Positions 26,504 through 32,731 of a stretch of DNA of 32,731 nucleotides are shown one piece after another (within the stretch, counting starts at the first letter, position 1; each line of letters starts with the position of its first letter). Source of the DNA: Muribaculaceae bacterium. GTDB lineage: Bacteria > Bacteroidota > Bacteroidia > Bacteroidales > Muribaculaceae. The stretch spans positions 1 through 32,731 of the forward strand of contig JAFYSL010000080.1 in NCBI GenBank assembly GCA_017559355.1. The letters are read 5' to 3'. The notes beneath the pieces were generated by a model that saw only the letters and a program-made list of their open reading frames with translations, made no database searches and was not told the DNA's origin. Both the position numbers and the translations under genes were made by a program.

Positions 26504-28915
26504 TTAATGTTTTACTACTACTTTCTTCAATGTGAATTTGCCACCGATGAGGATACGTACAAAGTAAACTCCATCAACAATTTCACTTACGTTAAGCACA
26601 TTACCTACAGCTTTTGCTACAGTAGTTCCATTCATTGCAATAAGTTCTACGCTCTTAATCAAGCCATCACCATTAGCAATCAACAACTCAGATGCAGGAT
26701 TAGGATACACAGTTACTGATGCATTTTCTACATTATCAATACTTGCCACACCATCTTTGATGTAGTTAATGTTGTCGATTTTAACTTCACCTTTGCGGCT
26801 CATCAAGCTTGGAGTTTGAACAACTTTAATACCTGAGAGTTGATATTCTTTTTCGCCTTCAAGCATAGCCAAAGGCACTTCGATATAACGCCAACCAAGG
26901 TAATCCATTTTACCTAATGGGATATATTTTACATCTTCAGGTGCAATCACTTCAAGATATGCTTCATTTGCAGTAAGGTCACCATACACATGCACACCTA
27001 TCGCATCTTTGCTTGTCAATTTTGTTTCAATAAGAGCTGAGCGAGAAAGCAACAATTCACAACCTTCAGTTTTTGCGAATTCGTAAGCTACATTAACACA
27101 TTTAGAATCAAACAATTTGTTTGTAGCATCAGCAGAGATTGTTGCAGAAGTCACATCTACCGAACCTTGTTCGTTAACAGCGTATAGTGTAGCATCTTCC
27201 ATACCTTCCATCAAGACGTCAGTTTTTGCTTCACCAGCATCAACAGCAGTAAAGTTCACCACTACGCTATCTTGCAAAGGAATACCATCTTTATCAGATA
27301 TTTCATTTGAAAGAGTCATTTTGTATTTCTTACCTACTGTCAAGTCTTTAGTAAATGCAATGCGGAAGAAACCATATTCATCACCAAGCTTACTATATGT
27401 CATTTTTCGGTTGTTAAGAGCCACTTTAGTGCCATTTTCATCAACAACGCTTACTTGTTTCAAAATTGGTTGCACATCGGGTAATTTGTCGAAACGCACT
27501 TCCACTGCAGGGTTGTCAAAGTGAACTTCTTCACCTTCTTTAGGGAATTGTCCTAGGATTGACATATAGTTGCGATCGGCAGTAAAGAATGAGAGTTCAA
27601 ATGGATCTTCCATAGCCATACCTCCAGCATGTTTAGCCTCAGTTGACAAACGAGCTGTGTAGACAGTGCTTGTTTGATAAGTTTGCGATGGAGTAAACAC
27701 CATTCTGAGGTTATTTTGTTCCCAAGTGATTACACCAGGAATTTCAGGAGTCATTGAGAATGCAGCTTCAACGCTTGCTGTATCCATGTCCCAGTTAAAG
27801 TCGAGCACTACAGGTGTATTACAAAGCACACCTGGCTCGCCTTCTTTCCACACAGGAGAATATTTTTCTACTACAGGAGGTGTGCTACGAATTTTGTTTA
27901 CTTTCAAGTTTACATATGAAATTTCGTCGGCAACAACTTCAACCATTGCAGTTGTTTCATAATGACGATTTCCACTAACTTTCAACATATATTTACCTGG
28001 ATTAACTTTACGGAATGCATAGATACCATTAAAGTCAGTGCCACTTGTTGTTTCTTGCAATTTTGTTGTTCCTGTTTCGTCCCACAAAGAAACGTATGCA
28101 GTGTCAACAGTTTCGAGCAAGTCATCATCAAACATTTTATAGTCAGCTACACGAGGAAAGCGAGAGTCGTTCAAACGACCTGCGATTGCGCCATAAGGAG
28201 CTCCTGGAAGGCCAAAATGTTGAGAAACTGCTTTGCGATAGTTCCAAGCTTCGGTAAACTTATAGTCATGGTTCAACAAACGATATGTTTCAGGAATATA
28301 GTCGTGGAATGAACCTTCCGATAATGTTCCAGGAACGGTCAATGCACGCAACACGCCATAACCTTGAGTGCCCCAAGTAGGTTGGAACGACCAGTCTCCA
28401 CGAATATTTACGTTTGTAGAAGTCCAAATAGTAGCCTTGTTAGTCAACAAGTTTTCACCGATTGCACGAGCCCACTCTTTCGCTTCGGGGATAACAGGTT
28501 CGTTGTCATATCCACGATAGAAAATGATTGGGAAGTTCACACGGTTAGAAGTACCTGTTGCGTTTGAGTGAATTGAGAGGAAGAGGTCGGCACCTGTTGC
28601 ATTAGCGAGTCGACCAATTGTTTCCAAGCCTAAGTCGTCGGCACTTGTGTTTGTGACACGCGACATATACACAGTAGCGCCAAGTTCGCGCAACAATTCA
28701 CGCATACGGAACGCTTTGTCCATATTTGACTTTGATTCCCAGAAGCCCATAGTGTCGCCCAATTCATAAGGATACACCACTACGTTACGGTCATTTGATT
28801 GGTCATGACCACCATGACCAGGGTTGATGTAGATAATGAGGTCACTATAATCGAGTGCCATTGCTGAGATTGCGGTAACACCAGCAACCATTAATGCTGT
28901 AAGTTTCTTTTTCAT
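26504..28915 (-). CDS. T9SS-exported N-acetylmuramoyl-L-alanine amidase (amidase_3), copy 1
   Basis: The 803-residue protein has the same layout as the amidase at 23138-25630: signal peptide (ending SAMA), amidase_3, CarboxypepD_reg-like domain, two Ig-like domains, beta-sandwich and T9SS tail (VYPNPASELLIAN...GVYFVRI...VVVKH). The zinc and catalytic residues are intact: H34 (NPGHGG), E60 (GFWESKSN), H116 (SIHSNAT) and E200 (GTLSEGSFHD). It is expected to cut stem peptides from peptidoglycan outside the cell. It follows the first propeller gene by 17 bases. Unusually, a full AGGAGG sequence stands 8 bases before its ATG. The two amidases differ enough to suggest different peptidoglycan preferences rather than a recent copy. 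Confidence 0.92.
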   Translation of the reverse strand: MKKKLTALMVAGVTAISAMALDYSDLIIYINPGHGGHDQSNDRNVVVYPYELGDTMGFWESKSNMDKAFRMRELLRELGATVYMSRVTNTSADDLGLETIGRLANATGADLFLSIHSNATGTSNRVNFPIIFYRGYDNEPVIPEAKEWARAIGENLLTNKATIWTSTNVNIRGDWSFQPTWGTQGYGVLRALTVPGTLSEGSFHDYIPETYRLLNHDYKFTEAWNYRKAVSQHFGLPGAPYGAIAGRLNDSRFPRVADYKMFDDDLLETVDTAYVSLWDETGTTKLQETTSGTDFNGIYAFRKVNPGKYMLKVSGNRHYETTAMVEVVADEISYVNLKVNKIRSTPPVVEKYSPVWKEGEPGVLCNTPVVLDFNWDMDTASVEAAFSMTPEIPGVITWEQNNLRMVFTPSQTYQTSTVYTARLSTEAKHAGGMAMEDPFELSFFTADRNYMSILGQFPKEGEEVHFDNPAVEVRFDKLPDVQPILKQVSVVDENGTKVALNNRKMTYSKLGDEYGFFRIAFTKDLTVGKKYKMTLSNEISDKDGIPLQDSVVVNFTAVDAGEAKTDVLMEGMEDATLYAVNEQGSVDVTSATISADATNKLFDSKCVNVAYEFAKTEGCELLLSRSALIETKLTSKDAIGVHVYGDLTANEAYLEVIAPEDVKYIPLGKMDYLGWRYIEVPLAMLEGEKEYQLSGIKVVQTPSLMSRKGEVKIDNINYIKDGVASIDNVENASVTVYPNPASELLIANGDGLIKSVELIAMNGTTVAKAVGNVLNVSEIVDGVYFVRILIGGKFTLKKVVVKH

Positions 28916-28923
28916 ATTCGTGT

Positions 28924-28929
28924 CCTCCT
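28924..28929 (-). promoter_or_regulatory. Consensus Shine-Dalgarno sequence before the first amidase
   Basis: The minus strand has AGGAGG with an 8-base spacer to ATG 28915, inside the 17-base gap after the propeller stop. No comparable motif was seen before the other starts checked. Bacteroidota rarely use this signal. Confidence 0.75.
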
Positions 28930-28932
28930 ATC

Positions 28933-29826
28933 TTATTTAAGTTTAAGATTCATTTGATACAAACGACCATCGATTGTTGAATACACAATTTTACCTGCTT
29001 CAAACGATGCTGTTGGGTTCATTGTCATTGACTCAGGCTTTGTGAGTTCTTGTTTTTTAGAACCGTCAATTGAAAGAAGTAAAATTTGAGAAGAGTGATA
29101 GTTGTAACCATCATTTGTTGCATTCATTGCTACGATATGATCGTTACCAAACCACACTGGTGATTCATAGTTTCCAGGAGTTGCAAGAATGTTACCATTG
29201 AGGTCAGTAATCACGATGCCATAAGCTGCAGCAAAGAACATCACTTTGTTTCCATCAGGAGAAAGTGATGACCAGATATAACCTGCGCTTTTTTCGATTG
29301 GAGTGTAAGATTTTTCTACACCATTTTTCGCGATAATCAAGTTTGTACCTTCAGTGCGCACACGAGTAGCAGCTTTATCTGTCACAAGCAATTTGCCATC
29401 GATAGTAGTCGCAAAACCTTTAGTTGTTGCCACAGGAGCAGCTACAACACGACCAAGTTTTGACACTTCCACAGTTTGACGTGAAGCCACATCATACTTT
29501 TTCACTTGGCGCATATTGCGTTTGTCTTGCAATGTTTGAGTCACGAAATAGATTTCTTTTCCGTCGGGAGAGAATGAAGCATTGAGACCTGCACGTTCTT
29601 CATCGCTAATTTTAACAACTACATTGTCGTTAAAATCATACATTCTCAAACCTTTGAAATTACATTCAGAGAATAAGAGTTGAGAGCCGTCAGAGCTTAA
29701 TATCGGATGATACATTTCACTCTCTACCCCTTTCAATAGAGGAGATACCGACTCCACTTCTGCTATTTGCGCGTTCATCGATGCGATGCCGGCAAATGTC
29801 ATAATTGAGAGTAACAGTTTTTTCAT
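28933..29826 (-). CDS. Exported PD40/TolB-like beta-propeller, copy 1
   Basis: The 297-residue protein has a signal peptide (MKKLLLSIMTFAGIASMNAQ). Its blades carry PD40 signatures: YHPILSSDGSQLLFSE, NASFSPDGKEIYFVT, WSSLSPDGNKVMFFA and GKIVYSTIDGRLYQM. It is the first gene of the cassette and is followed by an amidase. It aligns along its length with the propeller at 25633-26481, including the NGV-K-x-x-x-PIE segment. It lacks a T9SS tail, so it probably stays in the periplasm. No enzymatic residues are recognised. Its repeated pairing with an amidase is the main clue to its function. Confidence 0.8.
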   Translation of the reverse strand: MKKLLLSIMTFAGIASMNAQIAEVESVSPLLKGVESEMYHPILSSDGSQLLFSECNFKGLRMYDFNDNVVVKISDEERAGLNASFSPDGKEIYFVTQTLQDKRNMRQVKKYDVASRQTVEVSKLGRVVAAPVATTKGFATTIDGKLLVTDKAATRVRTEGTNLIIAKNGVEKSYTPIEKSAGYIWSSLSPDGNKVMFFAAAYGIVITDLNGNILATPGNYESPVWFGNDHIVAMNATNDGYNYHSSQILLLSIDGSKKQELTKPESMTMNPTASFEAGKIVYSTIDGRLYQMNLKLK

Positions 29827-29930
29827 ATAAAACAGGTATTATTTAGTTATTTATGTTAGTTTTCATTCATACATGCATCTATCAATCTCCGTCTACGCAC
29901 AACAAATCGAAGTTAATAAATACATTTGCA

Positions 29931-29938
29931 CAAAGATA
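29931..29938 (-). promoter_or_regulatory. Candidate -7 promoter box for the propeller/amidase unit
   Basis: TATCTTTG on the minus strand (29938-29931) matches TAnnTTTG. No clear TTTG is found at the -33 position. The leader would be about 100 bases. Confidence 0.4.
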
Positions 29939-30004
29939 AGAATAATATTTGATATTATTTTGCCTTCATTCTCGTTTTTTCAATTGTTTTTCTTTTAGAA
30001 AAAT

Positions 30005-30053
30005 TAAAAAACAATAAAAATATAGAGGTGTGCCACTATTTATGACACACCTC
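30005..30053 (-). terminator. Intrinsic terminator after the phosphodiester glycosidase
   Basis: Arms GAGGTGTG (30025-30032) and its complement (30046-30053) enclose a 13-base loop. On the minus strand this is followed by a T-rich run through 30005. It lies 33 bases after the stop and ends unit A. Confidence 0.8.
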
Positions 30054-30085
30054 CCAATCATATTGTTTAACTCTTTAACTTTTTG

Positions 30086-32620
30086 TTACTTTACAACTAG
30101 TCTTGATGTTGATACACCTGCTTCAGTTTCTACTTTTACAAAGTAAACACCTTTTGCAAGATTAGAGGCATTTATAGTTACTACATTACTTTCACATTTT
30201 AGAGATTGTACTGCAACACCCGCGATTGAATACACGTCAACACTTTTTAGTTCTTTTGATGTTGCTACTGTAAATACCCCATCTGTTACTGGATTAGGAT
30301 ATAATTTTACTCCACTACCCTCTCCTACGATTACTTGTTCTACCGAAGAATATTTATTGTACTCAGCACTCAACTCACTAATCTTGATTGATTGTTCGCC
30401 TTTGTATGCAGTGTTTGTTTCAATTGTGAAGTTGATGTAGTGCAATGAAAGTGGATAGAGAATTATGTCGGCAGGGTCGCCCAATTCGCTAATGGGGAAT
30501 TCTATGCGATGCGTTGCACCTGCTTCCCACACTTCACCTGTGGTTGGTTTCAATTCCAACTTATTAATTTTGGTGTGTTTAGGTGAACGCAAGTCAACAT
30601 TAATGCTCTTGATATTTACTGTTGGAGTAAATTCAAGCCACAATTTGTCAGGGAGTGAATAATAAGTTATATCCTTCGACATTTGGATCGTTGCAGCACG
30701 AGGAGCACCATATGTAAATGAAAGAGTTCCATCTTCGGCTAAAGTGCCATTAGTGATACCTGATGCACCTTTGATGGTCCATCCGGTCATATCGTTCATT
30801 TCCAATTTAGGAGCAGGAGCAATCTCAACAGTTACGATAGTAGTATCAAGGAATTCACCTACCAAGCCTACGATTTGAGTTGAACCTTCTTTATAGCCAC
30901 GCAACACGCCATTTTCATCAATATCTGCCACAGTTTTGTCAGCTACAGTCCACTCGATTGATGCAGGGTCGTAGGTGTATACGTTGTCACCAATTTGAGC
31001 TGTTACCTCCATTTTGTATTCGCGAGTAGCATCGATGAGGATAGGCTTAACGCGCATTGCGATTTCAGCATCAACTATATTAATTGCTTTTGTCACACTC
31101 ACTCCGTTGTAGGTTGCTGTCAATTCACTCACACAAGCATTGCCTCCTGCAGAGAACTTCATTCCGTCACATATGCCGAGCGAGTCGGGGCAAGAGAGAG
31201 TAAATCCTTGTAGATTTTTCTCAATCAAATCGCCATATTGGTTATAACCGAGAATCACTGGTTGATATTGAGAATAGATAGGAGCTTGAAGCGAATATTC
31301 TTCAAATTCGAGTCGTGTAACCACATCATCTTGTGGTGCAATCGAATAGAAGAACCAACCATTAGCAACAGCACGAGGAGAACCCTCGGTTGTTTTGTTC
31401 ACAACTTTGCCTTCAACCATCATTTGAGCCGAGCCACCGGCATCCATGTTCATGATGTTGGTACAACCAAAGTATTTCATAATGTCGCACATCACGAATG
31501 TGTTACAACCGGCAGATTTGCCATAAACGGGGTCAACCGACATATCGATAACTACATTGATAAGTGTTTTGCGGTCAGCAGTTGTTCCGTAGGCTGTGCG
31601 TGAATATGTTTTTGAGTTGTATGAATCCACAGTGTTGAGGTCGGTCAATACACCATCGACCATCACCACACCGTTACCACCAATAAGTTGCTCAATTTCA
31701 GGAGCAGTGCCATCGGGTTGCAACCATTTGAGGTCAATAGTCAATACATCACCGGGAACAAGCGAAGCAAGGAGGTCTTTGTTGGCACCACGTCCCATAA
31801 GACAAAGGTCATAATCGCCAAGTTTACCTGCTCCAGCATCAGTTTTCACCTCTTGTACAGTACAAGCCATTGGGCGACCTACCATCCACTCATTTCCTTC
31901 GTTGATTTTGAGATAAACCTCGGTTGACACATTTTCTGCTCGGCGCAAACGTTGAGTACCACTCTCGTCGGCATATTGGTCGGCAGGGATAAAGCTCTTG
32001 TCGCGACCGAAGAAATGGTTATAAAGACCGATTTCGCCATCACGCACAAGTTTATTGGTTTGATGAATCACAAGTGATCCCAACTTTTCATTTGTAACCC
32101 AACCTCTATAGTACATGAAGTCGATATACATTCTCTTGTCGGGAGTGATAGCCACGCAACCAGGCGAACCTCCATTGTGACCCCACCAGTCGGTGTGAGC
32201 ATTTGTTTCGGTAATAATCTCACCATTGCGCACATTTCCGTTGAATGTAGCACCTACAAGGTATTCAGCCCATGGCCATTGCCCCGACACACACCAAAAG
32301 TTACCATTAGCACCTGCCAATGGGCGTTTCTCAGCGGTGTATTGACGAGTGTATGCATTAGCTAGTTTCTCAGTTTTACCAAGTTGTTCGCCACCTTGAG
32401 TAGTTTCCACTCTATTGTATGGATTGGTCAAATCCATTGTAACCATATTCACGTTCAATGGGAAATCGGGGATACGCATTCGCTTATAGTTCACCCCTGG
32501 ACCCAAATCACGGTCAATCAATATATCCACCTGATAATCGGTTCCTTGAATAGGAATAATTTCAGCACTTGCCGAAAGTGTAATTGCCATTGCGGCAACC
32601 ATTGAAAATACTTTTTTCAT
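30086..32620 (-). CDS. T9SS-exported NAGPA-type phosphodiester glycosidase
   Basis: NAGPA-domain enzymes hydrolyse sugar-1-phosphodiesters, as in the mammalian enzyme that uncovers mannose-6-phosphate; bacterial members act on glycan or teichoic-acid phosphodiesters. The 844-residue protein has a signal peptide (ending SASA) and a NAGPA domain (about 45-440). Family motifs are LAGANGNFW (101-109), then NTFVMCDIMKYFGCTNIMNM ending in DAGGSAQMMVEG, and SPRAVANGWFFYS. A BIG2-like Ig domain (about 525-600), a beta-sandwich (about 605-765) and a T9SS tail (LYPNPVTDGVFTV...GVYFVKVETEAG...RLVVK) follow. It should act outside the cell. It begins 21 bases after another T9SS gene. The natural substrate is unknown; the amidase neighbours suggest a wall-linked polymer of other bacteria. 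Confidence 0.87.
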   Translation of the reverse strand: MKKVFSMVAAMAITLSASAEIIPIQGTDYQVDILIDRDLGPGVNYKRMRIPDFPLNVNMVTMDLTNPYNRVETTQGGEQLGKTEKLANAYTRQYTAEKRPLAGANGNFWCVSGQWPWAEYLVGATFNGNVRNGEIITETNAHTDWWGHNGGSPGCVAITPDKRMYIDFMYYRGWVTNEKLGSLVIHQTNKLVRDGEIGLYNHFFGRDKSFIPADQYADESGTQRLRRAENVSTEVYLKINEGNEWMVGRPMACTVQEVKTDAGAGKLGDYDLCLMGRGANKDLLASLVPGDVLTIDLKWLQPDGTAPEIEQLIGGNGVVMVDGVLTDLNTVDSYNSKTYSRTAYGTTADRKTLINVVIDMSVDPVYGKSAGCNTFVMCDIMKYFGCTNIMNMDAGGSAQMMVEGKVVNKTTEGSPRAVANGWFFYSIAPQDDVVTRLEFEEYSLQAPIYSQYQPVILGYNQYGDLIEKNLQGFTLSCPDSLGICDGMKFSAGGNACVSELTATYNGVSVTKAINIVDAEIAMRVKPILIDATREYKMEVTAQIGDNVYTYDPASIEWTVADKTVADIDENGVLRGYKEGSTQIVGLVGEFLDTTIVTVEIAPAPKLEMNDMTGWTIKGASGITNGTLAEDGTLSFTYGAPRAATIQMSKDITYYSLPDKLWLEFTPTVNIKSINVDLRSPKHTKINKLELKPTTGEVWEAGATHRIEFPISELGDPADIILYPLSLHYINFTIETNTAYKGEQSIKISELSAEYNKYSSVEQVIVGEGSGVKLYPNPVTDGVFTVATSKELKSVDVYSIAGVAVQSLKCESNVVTINASNLAKGVYFVKVETEAGVSTSRLVVK

Positions 32621-32641
32621 GATTGTAATATGATTTGAGCG

Positions 32642-32731
32642 TTATTTTACAATTAATTTTGATGTTGAAGCTCCTAACTCGGTTTCAACTTTCACGAAAT
32701 AAATACCGGCTGAAAGCGCAGAAGCATCGAC
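32642..32731 (-). CDS. C-terminal end of a T9SS cargo protein (partial)
   Basis: Twenty-nine codons and a TAA stop enter from the window edge. They encode the last strands of a T9SS sorting domain (VDASALSAGIYFVKVETELG, then TSKLIVK), closely similar to the tail of the next gene. The function of the body is not visible. It is 21 bases upstream of the phosphodiester glycosidase and probably shares its transcript. Confidence 0.8.
   Translation of the reverse strand, partial: VDASALSAGIYFVKVETELGASTSKLIVK

Overview
The window looks like Bacteroidales DNA (phylum Bacteroidota). Several large secreted proteins end in type IX secretion (T9SS) C-terminal sorting domains. Candidate promoters fit the Bacteroidota pattern TTTG-N19-21-TAnnTTTG, and nearly all genes lack a Shine-Dalgarno sequence. 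The gene order murT-murK-murQ matches the MurNAc operon I recall from Tannerella forsythia. Genus cannot be read from the sequence alone. All 19 genes lie on the minus strand, so transcription runs from high to low coordinates. Three hairpin terminators divide them into four transcription units.

Unit A (32731 to 30086; terminator near 30025-30053) holds the C-terminal tail of a T9SS cargo protein and a complete T9SS-exported NAGPA-type phosphodiester glycosidase. Unit B (29826 to 23138; terminator 23081-23115) is a duplicated two-gene cassette. Each copy has a small exported beta-propeller followed by a large zinc N-acetylmuramoyl-L-alanine amidase with Ig-like domains, a beta-sandwich and a T9SS tail.

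Unit C (22934 to 7774; terminator 7712-7744) is a ten-gene peptidoglycan salvage operon. In order it encodes a divergent amidase with a golvesin-like insertion, a tandem-domain family 2 glycosyltransferase, a HIT-like nucleotidyltransferase-type protein (DUF4922), a SpoIID-like lytic enzyme without a signal peptide, an AmpG-like muropeptide permease, a NamZ-type exo-muramidase (DUF1343), a fused FAD/Fe-S D-2-hydroxyacid dehydrogenase, a MurT/NagX-type membrane protein, a MurNAc kinase and MurQ. Together they suggest a route from cell-wall fragments to GlcNAc-6-phosphate plus D-lactate, with the dehydrogenase placed to oxidise the D-lactate. The glycosyltransferase, DUF4922 protein and leaderless SpoIID have no settled role in that route and are the most novel part.

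Unit D (7368 to 1) starts behind a good candidate promoter at 7621-7652. Its long leader contains a 9-base C tract and a perfect 28-base palindrome. It encodes a parallel beta-helix protein, a multidomain T9SS protein with a dockerin-like domain, and a very long surface protein (cut by the window edge) whose N-terminus resembles a cohesin, followed by CARDB and Calx-beta repeats. Dockerin-like and cohesin-like modules on adjacent genes suggest a surface assembly pair. Overall the window pairs an outward peptidoglycan-attacking arm (units A and B) with an inward uptake and catabolism arm (unit C), next to an apparently unrelated surface-assembly operon (unit D).
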